Source: Cytobacillus purgationiresistens (GTDB lineage Bacteria; Bacillota; Bacilli; Bacillales; Cytobacillaceae). From it: 64,000 nt of DNA. The notes under the pieces are model-generated. The model was given only the letters and a program-made list of their open reading frames with translations. It did no database searches and was not told the DNA's origin. The position numbers and the translations under genes are program-made. The DNA lies in NCBI RefSeq assembly GCF_030813235.1, contig NZ_JAUSUB010000002.1, forward strand, positions 240,097 through 304,096, in the 5' to 3' direction. This document shows positions 43,124 through 51,885 of this stretch, piece by piece (position 1 is the first letter of the stretch; every line of letters begins with the position of its first letter).

Positions 43124-44248
43124 ATGCATGCTGGAACCTATGAAAAGCTAGTTGCTTTTTTCGCTAAAAGGAAAAATGAGATATTGCATGAATGGGCTGA
43201 TAAGATAAGAATTACGAATAATGATCCTTTTAAGGAATCCGTCTTAATTAACGGAGAAGTCATGTATCTTCTACTCATGAGAATTTTCTCCGATGAGGGT
43301 AAAGAATTAGACAATATCCTTAGAGAACTCGCTTTAACAGTTGCAAAGCAAAGAGTAAAAGCAAATATTAATATCGGTGACTTTGTATTTAATGTAAATA
43401 TTGGAAGGGAAGTAACGCAAAAGTATTTATTTCAAATCGAATCCACTGAAGCTGAGATGCGCACATATATTCAACAGATGAATTATTGCTTTGATCAATT
43501 CCTGTATTATGCGGTTTCATTTTATAGTGAGAATCAGAACCAAATTATTAAGGAGAAAAACCAGTTTATTGATTCCACACACAAGGACCGACTAACTTTA
43601 TTAGGGCAAATGACATCAAGCTTCATTCATGAGTTTAGAAACCCATTAACATCAATCCAGGGCTTCATTCAATTACTCAAATCCGATTATCCCAATATGA
43701 AATACCTGGAGATCATTTCAAATGAAATTGAGCAGTTAAACTTTCGGATCTCTCAGTTCCTGCTCCTTTCCAAGAAAGAAATCATTGGAAAGGACAAGAC
43801 CAAATTCTCACTCAATCTATTAATTGAAGAAGTACTCAACTTCCTCTACCCAAGCATTCTTGATAGCAAAGTGAAAATTATTAAAGAAATACAAAAAGAT
43901 GATGTCATTTTAATCGGGTATAAAGATGAAATTCGACAAGTGTTGATTAATATTATTTTCAATGCAATTGATGTATTAAGTCCTGAGCGGTTAAACCCTA
44001 CAATAATAATTAGTTTAGGGATAACAGATATGAATCAGGTACAAATCCATATCGCTAATAATGGCCCAGAAATCCCTTCAAATTTGGTAAACACCATCTT
44101 TGAGCCCTTCTTTACCACTAAGACCCTTGGTACAGGTCTAGGACTATTTGTTTGCAGGGAGATAATAGAAAAACACCGTGGCTCATTATCTTGCATATCT
44201 GGAGAAAATCAGACGATCTTTTCAATTATCCTACCAATTGAGCGCTAG
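43124..44248 (+). CDS. Orphan sporulation-type sensor histidine kinase
   Basis: The 374-residue cytoplasmic kinase has an N-terminal helical sensor domain (about 1-150, HisK_N-like). The H box SSFIHEFRNPLTSIQGFIQL near residue 170 strongly resembles those of KinA-KinE. Then come an N box (IIFNAIDVL), and G boxes (PFFTTKTLGTGLGLFVCREI). No response regulator gene is adjacent, so it probably donates phosphate to the Spo0F/Spo0A phosphorelay, an inference from the H box. There is no transmembrane helix. The ATG at 43124 is used; 43106 is an alternative. Confidence 0.83.
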   Translation: MHAGTYEKLVAFFAKRKNEILHEWADKIRITNNDPFKESVLINGEVMYLLLMRIFSDEGKELDNILRELALTVAKQRVKANINIGDFVFNVNIGREVTQKYLFQIESTEAEMRTYIQQMNYCFDQFLYYAVSFYSENQNQIIKEKNQFIDSTHKDRLTLLGQMTSSFIHEFRNPLTSIQGFIQLLKSDYPNMKYLEIISNEIEQLNFRISQFLLLSKKEIIGKDKTKFSLNLLIEEVLNFLYPSILDSKVKIIKEIQKDDVILIGYKDEIRQVLINIIFNAIDVLSPERLNPTIIISLGITDMNQVQIHIANNGPEIPSNLVNTIFEPFFTTKTLGTGLGLFVCREIIEKHRGSLSCISGENQTIFSIILPIER

Positions 44249-44295
44249 TATGAATCTAAACTCCTGCCAATATGGGAGCTATAACGGCTCCATAA

Positions 44296-44341
44296 AAAAA
44301 GACGACTACATTTCAAAATAGAATGTTGGTCGTCTTTTTTT
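44296..44341 (-). terminator. Terminator after gltT-like gene
   Basis: GACGAC-CATT / AATG-GTCGTC hairpin with long A and T flanks, able to serve both convergent genes. Confidence 0.8.
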
Positions 44342-44347
44342 GTTTGC

Positions 44348-45586
44348 TTATTGTGCAGTATTTTCTTTAAGCTCTCTTTTTCTTTCGGACTCAGTAATCC
44401 AAGCTGCACATGCTGCATCACCTGTAATATTGACTGCAGTTCTTGCCATATCTAATAATCGGTCGATACCTAATATCAAAGCGATTCCTTCAACAGGAAG
44501 ATTTACTGACTGTAAGACCATTGCAAGCATGATCAGCCCAACACCAGGTACACCCGCTGTACCTATACTAGCAAGGACAGCTGTCAGTACTACCGTTAAT
44601 AATTGCCCAAAACTTAAGTCAATCCCATAAACTTGGGCGATGAAGATTGTAGCTACACCTTGCATGATTGCCGTACCATCCATATTGATGGTTGCACCTA
44701 AGGGCTGTACAAAGCTGCTGATTGTTTTTGGGATTTTCAAGTTTTTTTGCGCGACTTCCATCGATACCGGGAGTACAGCATTACTGCTTGATGTACTAAA
44801 AGCTACTCCCATTGCTGGAGCAAAGCCCTTAAAGAACTTCAATGGATTTCTCTTGCCGCCAAAGAAGTATACCGTGCCTCCATACATAATAAAACTATGT
44901 ATTATAAGCGCCACCAGAACAATTGTCATATATAAGCCCATTGCTTTTATTGCCGATAAGCCTTGGCTTCCAATAGCTGAGGCAAGCAACCCGAAGGTCC
45001 CATAAGGAGCAAATTTCATCACGATTCCAACAAGATACATCATAATATCATTTCCTTGCTGGATCAGATTGACAACCCCTTTGGTTTTTTCCCCAAGTAC
45101 CGTTAATGCAAATCCAATAAACCCTGCAAACACAATAATTTGAAGCATATCTCCAGAAGACATCGCCTCAAATGGATTAGAAGGAATAATATTTAATAGC
45201 GTTTCACTAATTGGCGGTGCTTCAGATGCTTCATAATCAGATGTAGTTGTCGTATTAAATTCCCCAGCTTCACCTGGTTTAAAAATTAATGCTAATGACA
45301 TTCCTATTGCAAGAGCGACAAAGGTTGTACATACAAAATATGAAATCGTTCTTACACCAATTCTTCCTAAGTGCTTAGGTTCACCCAAACCATTAAACCC
45401 TAAGATAATTGAGAAAAGTACAATAGGAATAACAAGCATACTAATCAAATTAAGAAAAATCTTGCCAAGCGGACTAAATAACCAAGTATCTAGTACATCA
45501 AATACACCAGGGGCAGTGATATTAAGAGTAATACCTACAATTGCACCTGCTATTAAAGCAATAACAATTTTAGTCGTTAATTTCAT
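44348..45586 (-). CDS. gltT: Dicarboxylate/amino acid:cation symporter (GltT-type)
   Basis: The 412-residue transporter belongs to the DAACS family, which takes up glutamate, aspartate or C4-dicarboxylates with protons or sodium. It has eight helices and two re-entrant loops, with the substrate-site signatures AFSTSSSNAVLPVS (near 265), INMDGTAIMQG (near 298), AGVPGVGLIML (near 345) and DRLLDMARTAVNITGDA near 385. The NxxRT-type arginine of acidic amino-acid carriers seems present as MARTAVN. GGGAGGTC precedes the ATG. B. subtilis GltT is the closest match I know; substrate specificity needs assay. Confidence 0.85.
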   Translation of the reverse strand: MKLTTKIVIALIAGAIVGITLNITAPGVFDVLDTWLFSPLGKIFLNLISMLVIPIVLFSIILGFNGLGEPKHLGRIGVRTISYFVCTTFVALAIGMSLALIFKPGEAGEFNTTTTSDYEASEAPPISETLLNIIPSNPFEAMSSGDMLQIIVFAGFIGFALTVLGEKTKGVVNLIQQGNDIMMYLVGIVMKFAPYGTFGLLASAIGSQGLSAIKAMGLYMTIVLVALIIHSFIMYGGTVYFFGGKRNPLKFFKGFAPAMGVAFSTSSSNAVLPVSMEVAQKNLKIPKTISSFVQPLGATINMDGTAIMQGVATIFIAQVYGIDLSFGQLLTVVLTAVLASIGTAGVPGVGLIMLAMVLQSVNLPVEGIALILGIDRLLDMARTAVNITGDAACAAWITESERKRELKENTAQ

Positions 45587-45796
45587 AAAAGACCTCCCAA
45601 TTTTTAGTTCGAAATATAAGAATAATATATTGCACGTTACTAACGCAAAGAAAATGAATTATCTTACTATAATTTTAATTCTTTTTTACTATTTTTTATT
45701 TCCTTCAACTCGTTTAAGAAATTCGAATATTTTCTACGGACCGGCATTTCATTCTTTGCACGAGAATATTTTAATATAGAAGGGAGTGTGAGCGAT

Positions 45797-46339
45797 TTGT
45801 TCACTCTAAAGGTCGATAATGAAATCGATTTACAGCTTTTGCAGGCTCATCATGCTAACGATTTTTTCCATCTCATCGACTCCAACCGAAAGCATTTGAG
45901 GGAATGGCTTCCATGGATTGATCAAACGCAATCGCACGCTCAATGCCGCTATTTAATAGATATGTGGCAAAAAATGTATACTAATCATATCGGATTAAAT
46001 ACTGCCATCCTTTTCAACGGACAATTAGTCGGTTCTATTAGTCTGCATCAAATCGATTGGATGAATAGGCAAACTAATATCGGGTACTTCTTAGGTGAAC
46101 AGTTTCAAGGAAACGGGATTGTAATTAAATCTGTTAAAGCCCTTATGCAATATGTATTATTAGAGTTACATTTGAATCGAATTGAAATCAAGTGCGGATT
46201 GAATAATAACAAAAGTCGCTCCATACCTGAAAGGCTTGGCTTCACAAAAGAAGGTCTCATGCGAGATGGTGAATTACTTAACAATCGTTATCACGATTTG
46301 GTCGTTTACTCTTTTCTTTTATCTGACTTAAACAAATAA
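45797..46339 (+). CDS. RimJ/RimL-type GNAT acetyltransferase (YdaF-like)
   Basis: The 180-residue protein has the GNAT fold with acetyl-CoA loop YFLGEQFQGNGIVIKSVKAL (near 103; Q-x-x-G-x-G/A motif) and the C-terminal ERLGFTKEGLMRDGELLNN. It resembles B. subtilis YdaF, a ribosomal-protein or peptide N-acetyltransferase-like enzyme. The TTG at 45797 gives MFTLKVDNEIDL, matching the YdaF start, with GGGAG 10 bases upstream; the GTG at 45788 abuts the ribosome site. Substrate is unknown. Confidence 0.8.
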   Translation: MFTLKVDNEIDLQLLQAHHANDFFHLIDSNRKHLREWLPWIDQTQSHAQCRYLIDMWQKMYTNHIGLNTAILFNGQLVGSISLHQIDWMNRQTNIGYFLGEQFQGNGIVIKSVKALMQYVLLELHLNRIEIKCGLNNNKSRSIPERLGFTKEGLMRDGELLNNRYHDLVVYSFLLSDLNK

Positions 46340-46438
46340 AACCTACCATTATGAACTAACACTATTATGTTGAAATACTCTTTTCACTATTCCCTGTCCA
46401 AACCTTATTTCAAAATACGGATAATTAATCATGAATTT

Positions 46439-46462
46439 TAAGGAGACCTCTCTCCTTTTTTA
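46439..46462 (+). terminator. Short terminator-like hairpin
   Basis: AAGGAGA / TCTCCTT with a 4-base loop and T-run, about 100 bases after the GNAT gene. The rest of the 325-base gap (46340-46664) is very AT-rich; apart from the promoter at 46601 I see nothing else in it. Confidence 0.65.
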
Positions 46463-46600
46463 TTATTTTGGACAAGAATATAGTATGCTTTCCCTAACAC
46501 CATATATATTTAAACATAAAATTTTTTTAAAATTAATACTTCATATTAACAGAATTTTCGCATAAAATAAAATTGGAACCTGCTATTTAAACCAATACGT

Positions 46601-46630
46601 TTGACTGTATGGTTTTTACTAAAGTATAAT
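46601..46630 (+). promoter_or_regulatory. Sigma-A promoter upstream of the merR-type gene
   Basis: TTGACT (46601-46606), an 18-base spacer and TATAAT (46625-46630). The -10 is perfect and the slightly long spacer is common for MerR-controlled promoters. Confidence 0.7.
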
Positions 46631-46664
46631 TATTTTTATATTATAAGAAAACTGAGGTGATACG

Positions 46665-47083
46665 ATGGGGCATTCTATCGCATCGGTGAGTTAGCAAATA
46701 TTGCAAACGTGTCCAAAAGGACAATAGACTACTATACATGCATTGGATTAATACATGCTGAACGTTCAAAATCCAACTATAGAATTTATTCTGAAGACGT
46801 GATATTGGACTTAAGGTTTATTGATGAATGCAAAAAAATGCATATACCTCTTGAAGAGATTAAGAGAAAGCTAGAAATGAATACGAAAAGGGATTTCCTT
46901 ACAAGAGAAATCGACAAGCAGGTTGAGACAGTGACCCTTCAAATGAAACATCTTCATTATGAAATATCGGTTTTGATGCCTCTTATCAAAAATTTAGAGG
47001 AGAAAGAAAAAGACGATGTCTCTAAGAAGCTGACCTTCGAAGGGTCTGCCTTGCTTCAAGCTCTTGTCAGCTTAAAAAGCTAG
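46665..47083 (+). pseudogene. MerR-family regulator with disturbed start (frameshift after ATG)
   Basis: The protein frame reads FYRIGELANIANVSKRTIDY and on through a MerR winged helix, a linker helix and a C-terminal coil ending SALLQALVSLKS. It resembles the MerR genes found beside yhdP in Bacillus. The well-placed start (GAGGTGATACG, then ATG at 46665) runs in another frame and stops after nine codons. The correct frame has no ATG, GTG or TTG before a TGA just upstream. The first usable start is GTG 46709, which would delete the first recognition helix. A one-base indel by mutation or sequencing error is likely. Confidence 0.7.
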
Positions 47084-47102
47084 TCCAACTTTTCAAGAAA
47101 AT

Positions 47103-47151
47103 TAGGAGGTGACACCCTGCCCGTTCATTCGGGACATGGGGAACTTATTTG
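47103..47151 (+). promoter_or_regulatory. Structured leader with displaced ribosome site before yhdP
   Basis: A perfect TAGGAGGTGA (47103-47112) lies 36 bases before the yhdP TTG with no usable in-frame start after it. Between them CCCTGCCCG-TTCATT-CGGGACATGGGG folds into a stem of about 9 pairs with two bulges, enclosing the GGGG that is the only local ribosome site for the TTG. Confidence 0.5.
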
Positions 47152-48510
47152 GACATATTAAACTTGGTTATAGTAGCCATTTTAATTGCTTTAACGGCAT
47201 TTTTTGTAGTTTCAGAATTTGCCATCGTAAAAATAAGAAGTTCTAGAATTGACCAATTAATAGAAGAAGGCAGCACAAGAGCGATTGCTGTAAAAAAACT
47301 GACAACACATCTTGACGAATATTTATCTGCTTGTCAGCTAGGAATTACCATTACTGCTTTAGCCCTTGGCTGGCTCGGTGAAAAGACGTTTGAAAGTATT
47401 TTGTCTCCTATCTTCCAATTTTTCAGCTTGCCTGAGTCACTATCACACGTGCTGGTCATTGCATTTGCGTTTATGATTGTGACATTTTTACATGTGGTAG
47501 TTGGTGAACTCGCACCTAAAACAGTCGCCATTCATAAAGCTGAGGCAGTTACTTTATTAGTCGCTAAACCGTTGATCTTGTTCTATAAAATAATGTTCCC
47601 GTTTATTTGGATTTTAAACGGATCTGCAAGACTTCTGACTGGCTTATTCGGTTTGAAGCCTGCATCAGAGCATGAGTTGGCCCATTCTGAGGAAGAACTT
47701 CGTATTATACTTTCTGAAAGCTATGAAAGTGGTGAAATTAACCAATCTGAGTTTAAGTATGTAAATAAAATCTTCGAATTTGATAATCGGATTGCAAAGG
47801 AAATTATGGTTCCTCGGACAGAGATTGTTTCATTAGCTAAAGAAGATCATTTAGAAACTTTTCTTCAGGTCGCTCAACATGAAAAATTTACCAGGTATCC
47901 AATCATTGACGGAGATAAAGATCATATCATCGGGATGATCAATATAAAAGAAATCCTTACCGAAGTCATCTCGAAAAAAAATGAAGTTGTAGTAAAAACT
48001 TTAGATTCCTATGTTCGCCCAATCATTCGAGTAATTGACTCCATACCGATTCATGATTTGCTATTAAAAATGCAAAAAGAACGTATTCATATGGCTGTTT
48101 TAATGGATGAATATGGTGGTACATCCGGGATCGTTACAGTAGAAGACATCATCGAAGAGATCGTCGGAGAAATTCGCGATGAATTTGATGCCGATGAGAT
48201 TCCAAACATTCAAAAGGTAAAAGATGATCATTATATTTTAGACTCAAAAGTGCTTGTTACCGAAATTAACGACCTATTTGGAATTGAAATGAATGATGAA
48301 GATGTTGATACTATTGGCGGCTGGATATTAACTGAGAACTATGAAGCAAAAGAAGGAGACATATTGCAGCATGGAGCTTATCTGTTTAGCATTCTCGAGA
48401 TGGAAGATCATCATATAAAATTTGTAGAAGTAACAAAAATACCCGAAATAGAAACAACCAAACCGCAGGATTTATCTTTAAATGAAACACAAGTCATCTC
48501 ACAATCTTAA
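47149..48510 (+). CDS. yhdP: CNNM/CBS-domain membrane protein YhdP (MpfA-like)
   Basis: The 453-residue protein has a CNNM (DUF21) membrane domain with four helices (about 5-175, including VVGELAPKTVAIHKAEAV). Paired CBS domains follow (about 215-335, MVPRTEIVSLAKED and VLMDEYGGTSGIVTVEDII), then a CorC/HlyC C-terminal domain (about 350-435). Such proteins are linked to magnesium efflux in B. subtilis and Staphylococcus; older notes call them hemolysin-like. The TTG at 47149 gives LDILNLVIVAIL, matching the B. subtilis start MDIVNL. The leader is unusual. A strong bidirectional terminator follows. Confidence 0.9.
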   Translation: MDILNLVIVAILIALTAFFVVSEFAIVKIRSSRIDQLIEEGSTRAIAVKKLTTHLDEYLSACQLGITITALALGWLGEKTFESILSPIFQFFSLPESLSHVLVIAFAFMIVTFLHVVVGELAPKTVAIHKAEAVTLLVAKPLILFYKIMFPFIWILNGSARLLTGLFGLKPASEHELAHSEEELRIILSESYESGEINQSEFKYVNKIFEFDNRIAKEIMVPRTEIVSLAKEDHLETFLQVAQHEKFTRYPIIDGDKDHIIGMINIKEILTEVISKKNEVVVKTLDSYVRPIIRVIDSIPIHDLLLKMQKERIHMAVLMDEYGGTSGIVTVEDIIEEIVGEIRDEFDADEIPNIQKVKDDHYILDSKVLVTEINDLFGIEMNDEDVDTIGGWILTENYEAKEGDILQHGAYLFSILEMEDHHIKFVEVTKIPEIETTKPQDLSLNETQVISQS

Positions 48511-48560
48511 GTCTGAATCTCAGTTCCAATCGGATAGCAATCCTATAAGCGAGTGACTAA

Positions 48561-48602
48561 AAAATAACCAAAGGAGCATATGCGCCTTTGGTTATTTTTT
48601 TG
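48561..48602. terminator. Bidirectional terminator between yhdP and the kinase gene
   Basis: AAATAACCAAAGG / CCTTTGGTTATTT, a 13-base-pair stem, with T-runs. It overlaps the 3' end of the convergent histidine kinase gene. Confidence 0.9.
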
Positions 48603-49995
48603 GAAATAGCAGACTGAACATCGTACCCTTCCCTTGCTCACTCACTACTTCTATCTTCCCATCGTGTAGTTCAACAAGTTGCTTCACAATGGATAAGCCA
48701 ATCCCAAACTCCCCAAAATAATTATTCGTCCTTGATGTATCCGCTTTATAAAACCTCTCCCATATCCAATCAACCTCTTTCGGATCAATGCCGATTCCGT
48801 TATCTTCAATATCTATCTGTATACATTCTTCACTCTCAACTGCTCTAAGGGAAATCCAGCCATTTTCAGTGAATTGAATACTATTCTTCACGATATTTAC
48901 TAAAATTTGTACAATTCGATCATAATCTGCCATCAAGGTTAATTGATCATCTGCCTCTATCGAGATCTGATTGTTTTTCTCTTCCGCTTGGAATAAAAGC
49001 TGTTCACTTACAACCTCAAATACTTCTATTACATGAATCTCCATGATGTTTAGATGCAGCTGATTTGACCGGATTTTTTCATAATCCAGATTCTCGTTCA
49101 CAAGTCTAATTAACCTCTTTGCCTCCCTATCAATTAACGTCATCCCTTTTTCTACTTCCTGTTCCGGAATAAGCTCATTTTTTATCCCTTCTGCTAGCCC
49201 GCTAATGGTCGTTAAAGGCGTTCGCAATTCATGAGAAACATCAGCTAAAAACTTTTGTCTGCGATTTTCCAATCGATCAATCTCTTCATTCGACACTTTT
49301 AATTTGTTTGCCATTTTATTAAAATCCTTTGCAAGATTGCCCAACTCATCATTGCTTTCATCAGGGACATTTACATTATAGTTCCCCTCTGAAATCATTG
49401 AGGTGGCATTGCGAAATACTTTGATTCTGTTCGATAAGTTTTTAGAGAAAAACAGGCTGAGAAAAATCGCAGCAGATAATGAAATGCCGATGGTGTAAAT
49501 TAAATATTTATTTAGTTGACCCACCATTTGCATCGAGCTACTTGTTGGTGATAAGAGTAAGATGCCACCTGAGATTCTATCCCCCTGCATATAAGGCATG
49601 GCCACTAATGTCACTTCTTGATCAAAACGTTTAATATCATGACTAACAGAAATCTGCTTACCTGAGGAAAGCTGATTCCATTCCGCATTCGAAAGTTTTA
49701 CAATCGGATCCCTGATGTTCGGATAAATAATATTTCCTTTTCCATCGAAGAGAATATACTGGATATTTCTTGCCTCAAGCAGCTGACTGTACTTTATTAA
49801 CAATTCCTGTGTTTCATCAAGTCTCACAGTTATATCAATTAAAATTTGCTCTCCATATTCACTCAGCTCTTCTACCCTGTTTTCAAAGATATAACTTTCT
49901 ACAAAGTGTGAAAATAAAACACTCAAAAGTAAGAAAGCCAGAAATAAAATCAAAATATGACTGGTCAGCAACTTATAAAAGAACTTAACTTTCAT
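48592..49995 (-). CDS. Sensor histidine kinase (YclK-like)
   Basis: The 467-residue membrane kinase has two transmembrane helices (about 8-30 and 160-182) flanking an extracellular sensor of about 130 residues. A HAMP domain (about 185-235), H box FLADVSHELRTPLTTISGLA near 255, and N, G1, F and G2 boxes (NIVKNSIQF, DNGIGIDPKEV, GEFGIGLSIVKQL) follow. It overlaps the regulator gene by 11 bases. With the regulator it resembles the YclJ/YclK pair of B. subtilis, whose signal is poorly known. The coding end lies within the shared terminator. Confidence 0.85.
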   Translation of the reverse strand: MKVKFFYKLLTSHILILFLAFLLLSVLFSHFVESYIFENRVEELSEYGEQILIDITVRLDETQELLIKYSQLLEARNIQYILFDGKGNIIYPNIRDPIVKLSNAEWNQLSSGKQISVSHDIKRFDQEVTLVAMPYMQGDRISGGILLLSPTSSSMQMVGQLNKYLIYTIGISLSAAIFLSLFFSKNLSNRIKVFRNATSMISEGNYNVNVPDESNDELGNLAKDFNKMANKLKVSNEEIDRLENRRQKFLADVSHELRTPLTTISGLAEGIKNELIPEQEVEKGMTLIDREAKRLIRLVNENLDYEKIRSNQLHLNIMEIHVIEVFEVVSEQLLFQAEEKNNQISIEADDQLTLMADYDRIVQILVNIVKNSIQFTENGWISLRAVESEECIQIDIEDNGIGIDPKEVDWIWERFYKADTSRTNNYFGEFGIGLSIVKQLVELHDGKIEVVSEQGKGTMFSLLFPKK

Positions 49996-50686
49996 AGTGC
50001 TCTGCTGACTCATCAAATTTATAGCCAACGCCCCATACTGTATGTATAAATGGCTGATCTGTATTGCCTATTTTTTTCCTTAGCCTTTTTATATGAACGT
50101 CAACCGTTCTTTCATCCCCATAAAATTGGTAGCCCCAAACTTTATCCAATAATTGTTCCCTGGAAAAAACCTGTTTCGGATTTTTAATGAAATAATATAA
50201 GAGATCAAACTCCTTGGGTGTTAAATTGGTTAATAAAACCCCATCAAAATAGGCTTCTCTTGATTCTTTACTAATTTTAAAATAATTGCTCGAAATAAAT
50301 TGTCCCTCTTCTTGCTCAGAGGTATCTACGTGGAATCTTCTCGTTACTGCTTTAATTCTTGCCATTAATGTAAGTGGGCTAAACGGTTTTGTTACATAAT
50401 CATCTGCACCCATCTCTAATCCCAATACTTGATCAGATTCACTGTCTTTGGCTGTCAACATAATAATAGGCACCTTGCTTAATTCTCTAATCTTCCGGCA
50501 TAAAGTCACCCCGTCCATAATCGGAAGCATCCAATCGAGAATAATTAAATCCCAATTGCCCTTATTAAAATACTCAAAACCTGATTGTCCATCGTGAACA
50601 AATTTGCCTTGATAGCCTTCCTTCATAAAAAACATTTCAAGCATTGAGCAAACACTTTCATTATCTTCCACAACTAAAATGTTCAT
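49985..50686 (-). CDS. OmpR-family response regulator (YclJ-like)
   Basis: The 233-residue regulator has a receiver domain (1-115) with acidic pocket VVEDN, phosphoacceptor Asp in LIILDWMLPIMDG (near 52) and the Lys of VTKPFSPLTL. A winged-helix domain (about 130-228) has NLTPKEFDLLYYFIKNPKQV and YGDERTVDVHIKRLRKKIG. The sequence is close to what I recall of B. subtilis YclJ (VEDNVSVC and the FVHDG region). It is co-transcribed with the kinase and divergent from a secreted-protein gene that may be its target. Confidence 0.87.
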   Translation of the reverse strand: MNILVVEDNESVCSMLEMFFMKEGYQGKFVHDGQSGFEYFNKGNWDLIILDWMLPIMDGVTLCRKIRELSKVPIIMLTAKDSESDQVLGLEMGADDYVTKPFSPLTLMARIKAVTRRFHVDTSEQEEGQFISSNYFKISKESREAYFDGVLLTNLTPKEFDLLYYFIKNPKQVFSREQLLDKVWGYQFYGDERTVDVHIKRLRKKIGNTDQPFIHTVWGVGYKFDESAEHYES

Positions 50687-50758
50687 TCTGCACCATCCCG
50701 AACTCTGTTTATTTAATTCTATTTAACCGAATTATCGTGTTCATTTCAATCAAAGGGT

Positions 50759-50782
50759 CATCATTTGCATGAAAAAATGATG
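50759..50782. promoter_or_regulatory. 8+8 dyad in the yclJ-like/secreted protein intergenic region
   Basis: CATCATTT-GCATGAAA-AAATGATG is a perfect inverted repeat in the 161-base divergent spacer. It may be an operator or a leader hairpin. The link to the YclJ-like regulator is inferred from position only. Confidence 0.45.
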
Positions 50783-50847
50783 GATTATTTATTTGTAAGA
50801 TTAGGACATCATAAGATGAACCCTATTTTATCTTGGAGGAATGAGCT

Positions 50848-51498
50848 ATGAAAAGAAAAGTATATGTTGTGATTACCCTATGCATTTTACTCATTGGTAC
50901 GTTCTTAACTTTACTGCCTCCTGCTGCACAAGCAATCGATAGTAAAGACCTGGATGTGGGTAAACATCCTCACTGCACTTCACTGGATCAAAAAGAATTA
51001 AAAGATTTACAGAATAAAGGCTTTAAGAAAAAAGATATCATTATAGCATCACATATCGCTAAACACACAGATAAGAATGCAGAGGAAATTTTGGCGTATT
51101 ATAAAGACCATGAAGAGTCATGGAAAAAAACAGCCGCTCATTTCGGTGTAGATTTAAAGAAACTTAAGGAACATCATAAGAAGAAGGAAAAAAGATTATT
51201 AGAGCATAAAGACGAAGTAATTAAAGTACTCTCATCCTATTCTGGCAGAACCGAAGAAGAAATTCAAAGCTGGCTTCAAGGTGGTGAAAGTTTCCATTTA
51301 ATCATTGCAGGATTAGCCATTTCCAAAGTGAGTGGCACAGATATCAATGATATTTTCAAAATGAAACAGGATGGCCGCAGTATCCGTCAGATTAAAACAG
51401 ACTTGAAAGTAAAAGACGAGGAGCTAGAAAAAGAGTTTGCCACCATTTTCACCGAAGTAAAAAAGGTATTAAAGGAAGAAAGAAATCAAACCCGCTGA
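50848..51498 (+). CDS. Secreted helical protein of unknown function
   Basis: The 216-residue protein has a Sec signal peptide (about 1-29, cleavage near AQAID). Charged, all-helical modules follow, with the recurring pattern K-x-D-I-I-I-A-x-x-I-A-K ... EEILAYYKDHEESWKKTAAH. The modules at about 55-110 and 115-200 look like repeats of one fold (KGFKKKDIIIASHIAK versus EEEIQSWLQGGESFHLIIAG). TTGGAGGAATG precedes the ATG and a terminator follows. No enzymatic motif is visible. Divergent placement next to a two-component system suggests envelope-stress or signal-related control. Confidence 0.72.
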   Translation: MKRKVYVVITLCILLIGTFLTLLPPAAQAIDSKDLDVGKHPHCTSLDQKELKDLQNKGFKKKDIIIASHIAKHTDKNAEEILAYYKDHEESWKKTAAHFGVDLKKLKEHHKKKEKRLLEHKDEVIKVLSSYSGRTEEEIQSWLQGGESFHLIIAGLAISKVSGTDINDIFKMKQDGRSIRQIKTDLKVKDEELEKEFATIFTEVKKVLKEERNQTR

Positions 51499-51518
51499 TA
51501 TTCACAGCGGGTTTTCTT
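51488..51518 (+). terminator. Terminator after the secreted-protein gene
   Basis: AACCCGCTG / CAGCGGGTT hairpin followed by a T-rich run; it overlaps the last codons. Confidence 0.85.
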
Positions 51519-51570
51519 ATTTCCATTTGCCATACATCAAGGCTATACTATTATTGGGAAGGTGAATGAA

Positions 51571-51885
51571 ATGAATGATGAACAAACACAATTTGAAAAT
51601 TTTGATGAAGAGACACTTTTCATTGTGTCTCAAACCTTTAAAGCTCTATCAGACCCTACAAGGTTAAGAATACTGCATTTACTATTCCATGAAGAACACT
51701 CTGTGAATGAAATTGCAGAAAAGCTTTCTTTATTACAATCAACAGTCTCTCATCAGCTCCGTTTTTTAAAAAACCTAAGACTTGTTAAATTCAGAAGAGA
51801 AGGAACTACTCTTTACTATAGCCATGATGATGAGCATGTCATCAGTCTTCTGAAACAAACAATAGACCATGCCCAGCATTCCTAA
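51571..51885 (+). CDS. czrA: Zinc-sensing ArsR/SmtB-family repressor CzrA
   Basis: The 104-residue winged-helix repressor controls metal efflux. The helix-turn-helix region is [20 protein letters not shown]. The C-terminal helix carries D-x-H then, with exactly the CzrA spacing, H-x-x-H ([17 protein letters not shown]): the alpha-5 zinc site. No alpha-3 cysteine pair is present, which argues against cadmium/lead sensors. The ATG at 51571 is preferred, with AAGGTGA 6 bases upstream. Its stop overlaps the convergent czcD end by 4 bases. The operator-like dyad sits before czcD. Confidence 0.9.
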   Translation: MNDEQTQFENFDEETLFIVSQTFKALSDPTRLRILHLLFHEEHSVNEIAEKLSLLQSTVSHQLRFLKNLRLVKFRREGTTLYYSHDDEHVISLLKQTIDHAQHS

